Assembly: GCA_012517815.1 (NCBI GenBank) | Contig: JAAYUF010000051.1 | Location: 27,570-91,569 of the forward strand | Reading direction: 5' to 3' | Source of the DNA: Clostridiales bacterium | GTDB taxonomy: Bacteria > Bacillota > Clostridia > Christensenellales > Aristaeellaceae | Length of the DNA stretch: 64,000 bases | Part shown: positions 44,163-53,783 of the stretch, piece after piece | Layout: the number at the start of each line of letters is the position of its first letter | How positions within the stretch are numbered: the stretch's first letter is position 1 | Program-made: the position numbers and the translations under genes | Notes under the pieces: model-generated | Database searches by the model: none | What the model saw: the letters and a program-made list of their open reading frames with translations, nothing else | Told to the model about the DNA's origin: nothing

Positions 44163-44464
44163 TTGACGTTTCTGTTTCCCGGTCCGGCGGATTTGCCCTT
44201 GCCGCGCGGGTGTTCGTTTCTGTTTACATGGCCGGCTCGCGGCGGCCTTTCGGTTGCCTGAACCGCGGCTGTTGTCCGGGCTGCCGCTTCAGCCTTCGTC
44301 CACGCGCGCGCAAAGCCGTTCGGTTGACGATACCGCAACCGCGCCGTTGCTGTTGCCTTGCCTTCTTCTGTGCCCCGACCCTTCGCGCGGGCACGCCGTG
44401 GTCATCCAGGCGTCCGCGTGTGCCGTCATCCTTCGGTTGCGCCGTATCCGTCGCGGCGCATAGC

Positions 44465-45748
44465 CTATTTCGCCGCCGCTCCGTCCGCCGCATCCTCCAG
44501 AAAGTAGTAGGACGCGAGCAGGTAATCCTCCCGATACGCCTCCGCCATGCGGTACAGCACGCGCTTGAGCCGGTTCAGCGGTACGCGCCCCGTCCGGTAG
44601 CCTTCCAGCGCATCGGCATACGCGCGCCGTTGCGCAGGGGTCGCGCTTCGTTTGAAGTAACCCCATACATGCTGGGCCGCGTTCACGGCGTCGCCGACCG
44701 CCACCGGCAGCGCCAGCGCCGTTTCAACCAGCCGGTAGAAGGCAGCCGCCGGGTACCCCGCCTTATCCTTGAGCAAGGCGCGTATCTCCCGGTACTGGCG
44801 CTGCGAATGCTCGAGCACCCGGTACTTGTAGCGCCCCCATTCGCGTTCCAGCGCGGCAAGGCCCGCGTGTTCCTGCGTCAGCAGGATGCATTTGAGCGCA
44901 GAGAGGTTTTTATCCTTCACTTCCAGCATGATATCCGGCGCGGGCGTCGGCAACCCGTTCACGAAACTGAGAAACGCTTGCGCGGATATGCTTTGCGAGT
45001 GCGCGCCAATCTTCTGATCCGGCGCGGGTTGGGAATAATGGATTTTCTGCTCGCCGTCCTCCGTGCGCCAGGTGGCGGCGCAGCGCCGGATCCACGTCGC
45101 GTCGTCCCCGCCCTCGGGCGAAGGGTTGGCGGCGTTGTGCAGGTTGTCGTAGACCACGGGCATCCCCGCCATGCCGGCAAGCGTCAGCACATCCGAAACG
45201 GTGAAAATCCGGTCGTCGTTTTCAAGAACCAGCCGCGCCCGTACCGCCCGGGGCAGCCGCGCATAGCGCTCGCTGAACCGAGCCATCGCGGCAGGTTTAT
45301 CGCCGTACGCGCCGCCGACGTGCAGGATGATCTTGTGGCGCGCGTCCATCCCCAGGGCATCCAGCAGACAGGCGTGATAGGAAAGCTCCAGCGCGGCGTT
45401 TTGGGCAATCGACTCCGACGGGGAGTTGAGCACCGTATACTGCCCCGGGTGCATGGAAACGCGCATCCCCGCGTCCCGTATCTTTTGCCCGAGGCTCGAC
45501 AGCCGCTGCGCGTAGTCCCTGGCCCACGGCACGGTCATCACGGGGCTGGACGCGAAGGGGATGATATCCGAGCTGATGCGGTACAGCCGGATGCCGTTTC
45601 CGATGTTGTAGTCCACCATCCGCTCCAGCGCATCCAGATTGGCGGCGATCAGTTCGCGCAGGCGCTGTTCCGTCGCGTTTTTCAGCAGGCACTTGCGCAG
45701 GCCCGTGCCGGGAACGCCCAGTGCGAGGCAGGCATAACCGATATGCAA
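44465..45748 (-). CDS. uvsE: UV damage endonuclease, long form
   Basis: A 427-residue protein, TTG 45748 start. The N-terminal 300 residues match UvsE/UVDE: YACLALGVP, YNIGNGIRLYRISSDIIPF, RVSMHPGQYTVLNS, HVGGAYGDK, LENDDRIFT and MLEVKDKN. This TIM-barrel nuclease nicks 5' of UV photoproducts. The family is usually about 280-320 residues; here a C-terminal extension of about 110 residues (VETALALPVAVGDAVNAAQHVWGYFK) is added, possibly a DNA- or protein-interaction domain. It stands alone, with a GGTGAG site. Confidence 0.87.
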   Translation of the reverse strand: MHIGYACLALGVPGTGLRKCLLKNATEQRLRELIAANLDALERMVDYNIGNGIRLYRISSDIIPFASSPVMTVPWARDYAQRLSSLGQKIRDAGMRVSMHPGQYTVLNSPSESIAQNAALELSYHACLLDALGMDARHKIILHVGGAYGDKPAAMARFSERYARLPRAVRARLVLENDDRIFTVSDVLTLAGMAGMPVVYDNLHNAANPSPEGGDDATWIRRCAATWRTEDGEQKIHYSQPAPDQKIGAHSQSISAQAFLSFVNGLPTPAPDIMLEVKDKNLSALKCILLTQEHAGLAALEREWGRYKYRVLEHSQRQYREIRALLKDKAGYPAAAFYRLVETALALPVAVGDAVNAAQHVWGYFKRSATPAQRRAYADALEGYRTGRVPLNRLKRVLYRMAEAYREDYLLASYYFLEDAADGAAAK

Positions 45749-45786
45749 GCGGGCTCACCGCCCTTCCTGTTGGCGCGGTTTCCCTG

Positions 45787-45818
45787 CCGGGCCGCGCTTC
45801 CCGCGCCCCGCGGCCCGG
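45787..45818 (-). terminator. Hairpin between Rieske and uvsE genes
   Basis: 10-bp perfect stem CCGGGCCGCG / CGCGGCCCGG (45787-45796, 45809-45818). No clear T-run. Confidence 0.45.
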
Positions 45819-45869
45819 TCGCCCGAACCGCCCGCGATCGCCTTGCGCCGTATCCGGCCCGACGGTCGT

Positions 45870-46835
45870 TTACTCCTCCCGCTGGAGGGCGTCCCGCCGC
45901 CGACGGTATTCGATGATCGGCCCGTCGCCCATCAGCAGCTTCTCGGCGGAACGGTACGCCGAGGCCTTCGGCTTCTGGGTGATGACCACGCGCCTGTCCT
46001 GCCTTTCGATGACACGGTTCATCCACTTGCCCACCCACGCAATCAGCGCGTCGACGGGCCGCAAGCCTATGATCCTGTGGTAAAAACGGATGTAGAGCAC
46101 GGTGTGCCCGTCGTCCACCGGGGCAAAGTAGATCACCACGCGCACCTTGTCGCTGATATGGTTCATCCACACATTGGGGAAACGGAACGCCAGATACGTT
46201 TCCTTGATGACGCACGCTTCCGGTTTGCGCGGTTTCTGGCCGTTATCCACCTCGTTGTTCGCGCTGGTGAGGAGCACGCCGTCCTCGAAAATCACGCGCG
46301 GGCCGTTGATCAGCGTTTTATTGCCCCGCCCGATGGTATTGTGGTGCACAATGGGCACATGCACCACGTCCAGCTGGTTTTCGATGGCGCGCGAGTAGTG
46401 CGCGTCCCAGTGATCCGCCATCTCGCTGTACGTAAACCCGTCCAGTTCGTCGCCGAAAAACGGCAGCGGCTCCGTTCTGCGTTGCGGATCCCCGTACCAC
46501 AGGTACACGATGCCGTGCGCCTCCCGCACAGGGTAGGCGCGCACGTTGTAGCGGCTGTTATCCGCCTGTCCGGCTTTCCCGTTTGCGGGGATAAACCTGC
46601 ACACCCCGGCGGGATCAAATTGCAGCCCGTGGAACGGGCAACGCACGCAATCGCCCGTCACCTTGCCCGCGCTGAGCGCCGCGCCGCGGTGTGTGCACTG
46701 ATCCACCACACAGCCCAGCGCGCCCGCCTGCGTGCGGAACAGCACGAGATCCAGGTTCAACCGCCGAACGGCCGTCAGACCGCCCGCGCGAACCTCCTTG
46801 GATGGCAAAATCGCGTACCACTGGTTCTCAATCAT
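45870..46835 (-). CDS. Rieske non-heme iron oxygenase, alpha-subunit-like
   Basis: A 321-residue protein. Residues 38-105 are the Rieske domain (DQCTHRGAALS ... DCVRCPFHGLQFDP, two His and two Cys). The C-terminal domain has the mononuclear iron triad (IENQLDVVHVPIVHH). It could demethylate or hydroxylate small substrates and would need a reductase partner, not seen here. An O2-using enzyme is noteworthy beside ferredoxin-dependent oxidoreductases. Promoter upstream; hairpin downstream. Confidence 0.88.
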   Translation of the reverse strand: MIENQWYAILPSKEVRAGGLTAVRRLNLDLVLFRTQAGALGCVVDQCTHRGAALSAGKVTGDCVRCPFHGLQFDPAGVCRFIPANGKAGQADNSRYNVRAYPVREAHGIVYLWYGDPQRRTEPLPFFGDELDGFTYSEMADHWDAHYSRAIENQLDVVHVPIVHHNTIGRGNKTLINGPRVIFEDGVLLTSANNEVDNGQKPRKPEACVIKETYLAFRFPNVWMNHISDKVRVVIYFAPVDDGHTVLYIRFYHRIIGLRPVDALIAWVGKWMNRVIERQDRRVVITQKPKASAYRSAEKLLMGDGPIIEYRRRRDALQREE

Positions 46836-46929
46836 TCGTTTTCCCTCTCAGGCGAACGTTCGGCCCGTTGCAGACCCGCTTGGCGATGCCGCGCGCAGGG
46901 ACGCCGCTGGGCTTACGCCGTATATCGTC

Positions 46930-46958
46930 AGTATACCATATGCCTCGGGCCGCCGCAA
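46930..46958 (-). promoter_or_regulatory. Promoter of the Rieske gene
   Basis: Minus strand TTGCGG (46953-46958), 17-bp spacer, TATACT (46930-46935). Confidence 0.65.
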
Positions 46959-47063
46959 GATCGCGGCAGGCGCGCATTCCCTCCTCCAGACGCGCGCGAG
47001 TCCCCAGGCGCCGTTTGCCGCCCGCCGCGCGCCGCCGGCGCTGTCCGCCAAACGCGGCGCGCT

Positions 47064-47108
47064 AAAAATCCCCGGTGAACAGCGCCCATGAACCGCTGCT
47101 CGCCGGGG
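47064..47108 (-). terminator. Terminator of the sugar ABC operon
   Basis: 15-nt arms (47070-47084 / 47094-47108), mostly paired, followed on the minus strand by ATTTTTA (T-run from 47064-47068). Confidence 0.85.
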
Positions 47109-47200
47109 AAAGAGGAGGGTCGCCATGAAAGCTTGAGGAACCCGCTCTTGGGGTATCAGCCGCGTCGCGCCTGAGCCGGGCGGTGTCCCGGCACAGTCGC

Positions 47201-48262
47201 TCAGCGGCAGGAGCCCTTGCGGCGGGCCGAATACGTCACCACGATGCGCTGGATGCCGATGAACAGCAGCAGCAGCAAACCCGTGGCGATTTTACCCCAC
47301 CAGGACAGCAGGTTGCCGGCAAAGGTGATCAGCGCCGGGATGATGGATTTGAGCATGACGCCAAACAGCGTGCCCAGCATGTTGCCCACGCCGCCCGTCA
47401 GCAGCGTGCCGCCGATGACCGCCGACGCGATCACCTCCAGCTCGCCGCCCTGCAAGGCGAGGTTCCAGCCGCTTTTCACGTACAGCGCGTAGCTAACGCC
47501 CATCAGCACCGAGCAAAAGCCGTTGAAGGCGTACACGAAGATCTTGGTTTTCGCCACGGGCAGGAACATCAGCTTGGCGCTTTGCTCGTTGCCGCCGATG
47601 GCGTACACGTTTCGGCCGAGCCGGGTGCTCTTGAGCAGGTACGCGCCGATCAGGATCATGGCCAGAAACAGCATGACGTTAAAGTTGACGAAGGCGATGG
47701 GCTTCACCTTGACCCATTCCCCGTCCACCAGCTTCATGATATAGATCTTCCAGCCCGCCAGCGCGTCAAACGCCGCGTTGTTGATCGCGATGGATTCGCG
47801 GCTGATCAGCGAGCAGGCGCCGCGCGCCAGGAACATGCCGGCCAGCGTGGTGATGAACGGCGGCACGTTCAGGTAGTGGATCATCGCGCCCATCAGCGCG
47901 CCCAGCCCGACGCCGACGACCATCGCGATGGCAATGCACAGGAAGGGATCCATCCCCAGCACCGAATTGCCGTAGGCGATGAACATGCCCGTGAGCGAAG
48001 CGACCGCCGCCACCGACAGGTCGATCCCGCCGGTGATCAGCACCATCGTCATGCCGACGGCGGAGATGCCGAAGTACGCGTTGTCGATGAACATGTTCAG
48101 GAACGTGCGGATGGTCGTAAAGCCCTTGTCCCCGTACATGAGCGCGCCGAACAGGTAGATCAGCAGAAAGACGCCGATCGTCGCGTACACCATCACATGC
48201 TTGGGATTGAAGATTCGGTTGGTCAGGCTTTGCCGCTTGATGCGTATCCGTTTGTCAGCCAT
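47201..48262 (-). CDS. yjfF: Sugar ABC transporter permease (YjfF-like)
   Basis: A 353-residue, about 9-TM permease of the ribose/galactofuranose family. ATG 48262 overlaps the previous gene by 8 nt. Features are GGIDLSVAAVASLTGMFIAYG and GGTLLTGGVGNMLGTLFG. It forms the second subunit of a heteromeric permease, consistent with YtfT/YjfF in galactofuranose importers. Confidence 0.85.
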   Translation of the reverse strand: MADKRIRIKRQSLTNRIFNPKHVMVYATIGVFLLIYLFGALMYGDKGFTTIRTFLNMFIDNAYFGISAVGMTMVLITGGIDLSVAAVASLTGMFIAYGNSVLGMDPFLCIAIAMVVGVGLGALMGAMIHYLNVPPFITTLAGMFLARGACSLISRESIAINNAAFDALAGWKIYIMKLVDGEWVKVKPIAFVNFNVMLFLAMILIGAYLLKSTRLGRNVYAIGGNEQSAKLMFLPVAKTKIFVYAFNGFCSVLMGVSYALYVKSGWNLALQGGELEVIASAVIGGTLLTGGVGNMLGTLFGVMLKSIIPALITFAGNLLSWWGKIATGLLLLLFIGIQRIVVTYSARRKGSCR

Positions 48263-49328
48263 GCAGCTCGCCTCCCATCGCAACCTTGCGCATCGTCCTG
48301 CGCTTGCCCATGAACTCGCGCACCGGCTCGGACTGCAGCACGATCACCACCACCACGATCAGCGCGCGGAACACCATCGTCGCCTCGGCGGCCACGCCGA
48401 AATAGTACACGAAGGTGATAATCGTGCGAATGATGATGGAGCCGATGACCGTGCCGGTCAGGCTGAATTTTCCGCCCGACATGCTCGTGCCGCCGATGAC
48501 CACCGCCAGAATCGCGTCCAGCTCGTAGTTGATGCCGGCGTTATTGCTGTCGTTCTGGCCGATGCGGCTGGCGTAGATCAGGCCGCTGACGCCGGAGAGA
48601 AGCCCCGTGATCAGGTACGCCGTAAAGATGATCAGCGAGCTTCGAAGCCCCGACACCCGGCTGGCGTTGGGGTTAATGCCCACCGATTCCACGAACATGC
48701 CGAACGCGGTTTTGCGCGTCAATAGCGACATCAGGATGAAGATGACCACCGTGATGATGATGGGCATCGGCAGGAACAGCACGCTGCCCTGGGAGATGAA
48801 TTTGAAGGCCGCGAAGTTGGTGGTCATCTGCCGGCCGTTGGTGATGATCTGCGCCACGCCGCGGCCCGCCACCATCAGCACCAGCGTGGCAATGATGGGC
48901 TGCATGCCGAAGCGGGCGATCATCAGGCCGTTAAAACTGCCAAACAGCGCGCAGATGCCAAGCGCCACCAGAATGACCCAGAACATCGGCGTAATGGAGT
49001 AATCGCCGGCTGTGGGAAACTCCGACATGTCCCAGCGCATCAGCTTGAGCGCCATCGCGCCGCTGAGCGCCACCAGGGCGCCCACGGAAAGGTCGGTGCC
49101 CGCCAGCGCGATCACCAGCGTCATGCCAAGGGCGATAATGGTGATCTCCGAGGATCGGTTCAGGATGTCGATCAGCGAGCCGTACAGCATCCCCGTGGAT
49201 TCCTGGTAGCTGATCTGGAAAAACTCCGGCCGGATGATCAGGCACACCAGCAGGATCATCAGTTCCGCAATGACCGCCCACGTGATCTTCGATTTCATGA
49301 TCCGCGAGAAGTCGAACTTCGTTTTCAT
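48255..49328 (-). CDS. ytfT: Sugar ABC transporter permease (YtfT-like)
   Basis: A 357-residue permease homologous to the next one but distinct. ATG 49328 is preferred to TTG 49334; a GAGGAGG site is near both. It has ALAGTDLSVGALVALSGAMALKL and GGTSMSGGKFSLTGTVIGS. It belongs to a galactofuranose-type importer operon with tight overlaps at both ends (8 nt with the next gene). Confidence 0.85.
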   Translation of the reverse strand: MKTKFDFSRIMKSKITWAVIAELMILLVCLIIRPEFFQISYQESTGMLYGSLIDILNRSSEITIIALGMTLVIALAGTDLSVGALVALSGAMALKLMRWDMSEFPTAGDYSITPMFWVILVALGICALFGSFNGLMIARFGMQPIIATLVLMVAGRGVAQIITNGRQMTTNFAAFKFISQGSVLFLPMPIIITVVIFILMSLLTRKTAFGMFVESVGINPNASRVSGLRSSLIIFTAYLITGLLSGVSGLIYASRIGQNDSNNAGINYELDAILAVVIGGTSMSGGKFSLTGTVIGSIIIRTIITFVYYFGVAAEATMVFRALIVVVVIVLQSEPVREFMGKRRTMRKVAMGGELHG

Positions 49329-49330
49329 GC

Positions 49331-50851
49331 TCAAGCATCCTCCTCTAGCGACGAGCCTTCCGCGATCACCTGCAGGATGTCCTCCTGCCGGCTGGTTTCG
49401 CCCGGCAGCTCGCCCGCCTTGCAGCGGTCGCGCATTACGATCACGCGGTTGGAGCAGCGCAGGATCTCATCCAGCTCCGAGGAGATGAAGAGGACGGAAA
49501 CGCCTTGCCCGCAAAGCTCCAGCATCAGGCGCTGGATCTCCGCCTTGGCGCCCACGTCGATGCCGCGCGTCGGTTCGTCCAGGATCAGGATCTCGGGCTG
49601 CGTGGCCATCCAGCGGGCCAGGATCACCTTCTGCTGATTGCCTCCGGAAAGCTCGCCCACCTTTTTATCGGCGTCGGGCGTGGCGATGCCCAGCATCGTG
49701 ATGTACTTGTCGGCCAAATCGAGCTGTTCCTTGGGGCTCATGGGTTTGAGCGCGCCGCGGCGCGACTGCACCACCAGGGCGATGTTTTCCCGCACGCTCA
49801 GGTCGCCGATGATGCCGTCCCGCTTGCGATCCTCGGGGCAAAACGCCATCTTGTGCTGGATCGCGTCCACCGGTATGCGGATGCGGGCCGGTTTTTCATT
49901 GATCTCAATGGCGCCGTGATCCGCGCGGGTTACGCCAAAGACCATCTCGGCCGTTTCGGTGCGTCCGCTGCCCAGAAGCCCCGCAAAGCCGATCAGCTCG
50001 CCCTTGCGCAGCGAGAAGCTCACGTTTTCCACCCTGCCGGCGATGCCCAGGTTCTCCACCTTGAGGGTCTCCGGCGCGCCCTCCGCCACGGTGGGGCGTT
50101 TCAAGGCGAAAATCACGTCCATGTCCTTGCCGATCATCTGGCGCACCAGCTCGATCTTGCTAATCTGATCCGTCAGGAAATTGCCCACCAGATGGCCGTT
50201 GCGCAGCACGGTCATGCGATCGGATATTGCGAACACCTGATCCAGGAAGTGGGTGATGAAAATGATGCCCATCCCGGTTTTCTTCAGGTCCCGCATCACG
50301 TCAAACAGCCGCTCCACCTCTTTTTCATCCAAAGAGGAGGTCGGCTCGTCCAAAATCAGTATTTTAGCGCGCACGTCCACGGCGCGCGCGATGGACACCA
50401 TCTGCTGGATGCCCGTGGAATAATAGTCCAGCGGCCGCGTCACGTCGATGTGGATGTTGAATCGCAGCAATAGCTCCTCGGCGCGGCGGTTGATGGCCTT
50501 CCAGTCGATGCGCTTGCCCCGTTTCATCGGCTGTCGGCCGACGAAGATGTTCTCCGCGACGGTCAGGTTCTGGCACAGGTTGATCTCCTGAAACACGGTG
50601 GAGATGCCCATGGCGATGGCGGCCTGGGGCGAGGTGGGCGTAATCTCCTTGCCGTCGTAGAGAATCTGGCCTTTGTCCATGTGATGCACGCCCGTCAGGC
50701 ACTTGATCAGCGTGGATTTGCCCGCGCCGTTCTCGCCCAGCAACGCGTGCACCTCCCCCGCGATCAGGTCAAAATCCACCTTGTCCAGCGCCTTCACGCC
50801 CGGAAACTGGATTTCGATCCCTTTCATTTCAAGGATACGCTTGTCCGGCAA
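49331..50851 (-). CDS. ytfR: Sugar ABC transporter ATP-binding protein (YtfR/MglA-like)
   Basis: A 506-residue double-ATPase. TTG 50851 is chosen; AAAGGGGCG lies 8 nt upstream. Two NBDs: the first has LLGENGAGKSTLIKC and LILDEPTSSLDEKE; the second has LLGSGRTETAEMV and LSGGNQQKVILARWM with LILDEPTRGIDVGAK. The second Walker A is degenerate (GLLGSGRTE), as is normal for this family. It powers the importer. Confidence 0.92.
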   Translation of the reverse strand: MPDKRILEMKGIEIQFPGVKALDKVDFDLIAGEVHALLGENGAGKSTLIKCLTGVHHMDKGQILYDGKEITPTSPQAAIAMGISTVFQEINLCQNLTVAENIFVGRQPMKRGKRIDWKAINRRAEELLLRFNIHIDVTRPLDYYSTGIQQMVSIARAVDVRAKILILDEPTSSLDEKEVERLFDVMRDLKKTGMGIIFITHFLDQVFAISDRMTVLRNGHLVGNFLTDQISKIELVRQMIGKDMDVIFALKRPTVAEGAPETLKVENLGIAGRVENVSFSLRKGELIGFAGLLGSGRTETAEMVFGVTRADHGAIEINEKPARIRIPVDAIQHKMAFCPEDRKRDGIIGDLSVRENIALVVQSRRGALKPMSPKEQLDLADKYITMLGIATPDADKKVGELSGGNQQKVILARWMATQPEILILDEPTRGIDVGAKAEIQRLMLELCGQGVSVLFISSELDEILRCSNRVIVMRDRCKAGELPGETSRQEDILQVIAEGSSLEEDA

Positions 50852-50946
50852 TGGTCTCGCCCCTTTCGACTTGAAAAGGGGAGCGGGAGCCAAGGCCCCC
50901 GCCCCGTGAATGTGAACGATTTCCGGTTTGGCCCGAGGGTCGCTTC

Positions 50947-51954
50947 TCAGTAGAGGCGCTCGGCGATGTGCTCGGAGGCCAGCTCGGTGACGGCGGCGCC
51001 GTCCGCGGTGTAGGGGATGCCGCCCACGAAGTCATACACGTACTCAACCGGGTGCACAACCTTGTCGAAGGTCTCGCCGGCCTCAAGGCCCTTGATGACT
51101 TCCACAACGCGGTTGCCCATGAGCGGCGTGCACTCCACGGTGCAGTTCATCTCGCCGTTGACGATCGCTTCGAAGGCAAGCTTCACAGCGTCGCAGCCCA
51201 CGATGATGATGTCTTTGCCCGGCTGCAGGCCGGCGGCCTTGATGGCTTCGATCGCGCCCAGCGCCATGTTGTCGTTCTCAGCCCACAGCACGTCGATCTT
51301 GCTCACGCTCTTGAGGAAGCTCTCCATGACGGCCTGGCCCTCGGCGCCGGTGAAGTTGCCGGTCTGGGAGGCGACGATCTTGAAGTTCGGGGTCTTGGCG
51401 ATTTCTTCGTCGAAGCCCTTGGAGCGGCCAACCTGCGCGTCGGCGCCGGTGGTGCCTTCCAGACGCACGATGTTGATTTCCTCATCGCCGCGGCCGATGC
51501 TCTTGAAGTAGTTCACGATCCAGCGGGCAGCACGCGCGCCTTCTTCGGGGAAGTCGCCGCCGAAGTAGGTGGTGTACCAGCTGTCATCCGCGAAGCTGGT
51601 CTCGGGGAAACGGTCGATCAGCACCAGGGGAATTTCGGCTTCCTGGACTTCCTTGAGCACTTCGTCCCAGCCGGTGGTCACGATGGCGGTGAACACGATG
51701 TAGTCCACGCCCTGGGTGATGAAGTTGCGCAGCGCCTTCACCTGGTTTTCCTGCTTCTGCTGGGCATCGTCATACACCAGGTTCCAGCCCGCATCCTGAA
51801 TGGCCTTGCAGACGTCGTCGGTGTTGGCGGTACGCCAGTCGGACTCCTGCCCGATCTGGGAGAACGCGACGGTCAGCGCATCATCCGCCAGCGCGGTGGC
51901 GCCCAGCGCAAGGACGAGCACCAGCGCCAGCAGCACAGAGGTCAGTTTCTTCAT
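50947..51954 (-). CDS. ytfQ: Sugar ABC transporter substrate-binding protein (YtfQ-like)
   Basis: A 335-residue secreted binding protein. ATG 51954 follows AAGGAGG. The signal peptide ends in ALA near residue 23. The mature start (LTVAFSQIGQESDWRTANT) and middle (QQKQENQVKALRNFITQGVDYI) closely resemble E. coli YtfQ, the galactofuranose-binding protein. Specificity for galactofuranose is likely but unproven. It is the first gene of the importer operon. Confidence 0.9.
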   Translation of the reverse strand: MKKLTSVLLALVLVLALGATALADDALTVAFSQIGQESDWRTANTDDVCKAIQDAGWNLVYDDAQQKQENQVKALRNFITQGVDYIVFTAIVTTGWDEVLKEVQEAEIPLVLIDRFPETSFADDSWYTTYFGGDFPEEGARAARWIVNYFKSIGRGDEEINIVRLEGTTGADAQVGRSKGFDEEIAKTPNFKIVASQTGNFTGAEGQAVMESFLKSVSKIDVLWAENDNMALGAIEAIKAAGLQPGKDIIIVGCDAVKLAFEAIVNGEMNCTVECTPLMGNRVVEVIKGLEAGETFDKVVHPVEYVYDFVGGIPYTADGAAVTELASEHIAERLY

Positions 51955-52128
51955 GTAGGAAACCTCCTTATTTGTATTTCGGGGAAGCTGTCCGTACTTC
52001 CCGTTGATGTTACCATTGTAAAGCAAGGGAGGGTTCCTGAAAAGTCACTGGTTTCCCCTTTTGGTTGAGAATCTTTTGATCTTCCGTTCGCATCCGATGC
52101 ATGCTTCACGGAATGTTCAGAATTTACC

Positions 52129-52153
52129 GGAAAGCGGAAAATTTTCCGTTTCC
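52129..52153. repeat. Palindrome between response regulator and importer genes
   Basis: CGGAAAATTTTCCG (52135-52148) is a perfect palindrome, flanked by GGAAA and TTTCC. It could be a terminator of the regulator transcript or an operator for the importer. Confidence 0.6.
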
Positions 52154-52196
52154 GCGCCGTATGCCCCGAGGCGGAAAAAGGCGAAAATCGTTGCAA

Positions 52197-53783
52197 TTAC
52201 TCGCCTTTCCGGTAATCGCGGGGCGACAGGCCTGTGTTTTTCTTGAACAGGTAGCTGAAGTAGTGGGGGTCGTTATACCCCACGCTGAAGGCAACGTCGG
52301 AGGTTCTCATCTGCCGGTCGCGCAGCAGTTCCCGCGCCTTGGCCAGCCGCACGGCGGTGAGGTACTCGGTGAAGGTGACGCCCGTTTCCTGCGAAAAGAC
52401 CGTACAAAAATGGTTGTTGCTCAGCGCCACATGCCCCGCCACATCGCGCAGCGTCAGGTCGGGGTTGGAGAAGCTCTCGTCGATGTACGCCTTGGCCTTG
52501 CGGATGACCACGCCGTAGCGGGCGGAGCCCTGATCGTCCCGGTAGTCCAGCGCGCGACCCAACAGCTCGCGGGCCATGGCCATGGCTTCCTCCAGCGTCG
52601 CGGCGGTCGCGCCGGTTCCGTCCGGCTGAAACGCCGAGGGGATGACCTCCTGGGGCTCGCCGCCGCAGTCCCGGATCATCCGGGAGGCGCACAGCACGAT
52701 ATCCACAAAGATATAGTTGATCATCAGCTTACTCTGGGCGGCCGTCTGCCCGATGGAGCCGATGTAGTCCGAAAGGATCTGGTCCACCTCGTGGCGGCTG
52801 GCGTGGCGCATCTTTTCATAGATCTGGGGCACCTTCACGTTCACCAGCGACAGGCTGTCCTTGGGCGCGATGTCCAGCATGCCCACGATGCGCCGCTCCC
52901 GGTTGGCGCTTTCCGCGCTGTGCAGGGTGCGCAGCAGCGCGCACGCGTCCGCGTAGGAATGGGGCACCTCGCGCAGGGCGCGCACGGTGGTTCCGATGGC
53001 CATCAGGGGTTTAAGGTCGGTATTGCGCTCCACGTCAAAGCGCACCGATTGCGCCAGGCCGTAGGTCCGCTCCTCAATATCGTTATCGTCGTCCCCCATC
53101 ACCAGCATCACGAAGCGGCCCTGCGCCTGCCCCAGGTATACCGTGCCGCCGCTGCTTTCCGATAGCCGGCACAGCACGCCTTCGGCCGCGCGGGTTTCCT
53201 CCGCGCTGACGGGTTCCTGCCCCAGGTCGATCACCATGGTCAGGTAGCGCCCCGCCGTCAGGCTCATCTGCAGCGGGCGGGCGCGCTCGATCACCTCGGC
53301 TTCCGGCGCGCCGGAGATCAGGTCCAGCAGCAGGCGTTCCTTCAGAAGTTGTCCGGACGATGCCAGCTGGTCGCGGTAGCTGCGCAGGTTGGCCTGCTGG
53401 CGCTTGTCCTCGCGGATTCGGTCGGCGATATGGTTGAGCACCTGCAACAGCTCCTGCCCGCTTACGGGCTTGAGCAGGTATTCCTTAACGCCCAGAGAGA
53501 TCGCTTCCCGTGCGTAGGCAAAATCGTCGTACCCGCTCAGGATCACGATATACATCCACGGCATGGTCGCGCTCACGGCGCGGCACAGTTCCAGCCCGTC
53601 CATAAACGGCATGCGGATATCCGTAATCAGGATGTCGGGCTTGATGTCCTGCAACATGGAAAGCGCCATTTCCCCGTCCGGCGCCTCGCCCGCCAGGATG
53701 AAATCCGTCTGCTCCCAGGGAAAATTGCTTCGGATGCCCTCCCGCACCACGATCTCGTCATCCGCCAGAAACACCTTGTACAT
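52197..53783 (-). CDS. Response regulator, AraC-type output
   Basis: A 528-residue regulator. The receiver domain has phospho-acceptor Asp55 (DILITDIRMPFMDG) and DDE near residue 8. A middle domain of about 290 residues follows. The C-terminal AraC HTH pair lies at about 430-528 (DLTLRDVAGHVALSNNHFCTVFSQETG; VAFSVGYNDPHYFSYLFKKNTG). ATG 53783 overlaps the kinase gene by 26 nt. It is probably phosphorylated by the kinase and activates the importer operon just downstream. Confidence 0.92.
   Translation of the reverse strand: MYKVFLADDEIVVREGIRSNFPWEQTDFILAGEAPDGEMALSMLQDIKPDILITDIRMPFMDGLELCRAVSATMPWMYIVILSGYDDFAYAREAISLGVKEYLLKPVSGQELLQVLNHIADRIREDKRQQANLRSYRDQLASSGQLLKERLLLDLISGAPEAEVIERARPLQMSLTAGRYLTMVIDLGQEPVSAEETRAAEGVLCRLSESSGGTVYLGQAQGRFVMLVMGDDDNDIEERTYGLAQSVRFDVERNTDLKPLMAIGTTVRALREVPHSYADACALLRTLHSAESANRERRIVGMLDIAPKDSLSLVNVKVPQIYEKMRHASRHEVDQILSDYIGSIGQTAAQSKLMINYIFVDIVLCASRMIRDCGGEPQEVIPSAFQPDGTGATAATLEEAMAMARELLGRALDYRDDQGSARYGVVIRKAKAYIDESFSNPDLTLRDVAGHVALSNNHFCTVFSQETGVTFTEYLTAVRLAKARELLRDRQMRTSDVAFSVGYNDPHYFSYLFKKNTGLSPRDYRKGE

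Larger units (their letters stand above)
42894..44464. other. Long gap with promoter and repeat family A copy
   Basis: No gene. It contains the acyltransferase operon promoter (43199-43227), a 20-bp-period direct repeat (43303-43340), repeat A (43961-44128) flanked by 32-bp direct repeats (43921-43952, 44131-44162), and GC-rich filler. Confidence 0.65.
46836..47200. other. Gap with promoter and terminator
   Basis: No gene. It contains the Rieske promoter and the terminator of the sugar importer operon (47064-47108). Confidence 0.7.

Noticed and set aside
43001..45916. A 971-codon plus-strand open frame
   Set aside because: It runs antisense through uvsE and through repeat sequence, has no ribosome site or domain, and follows GC-rich codon bias.
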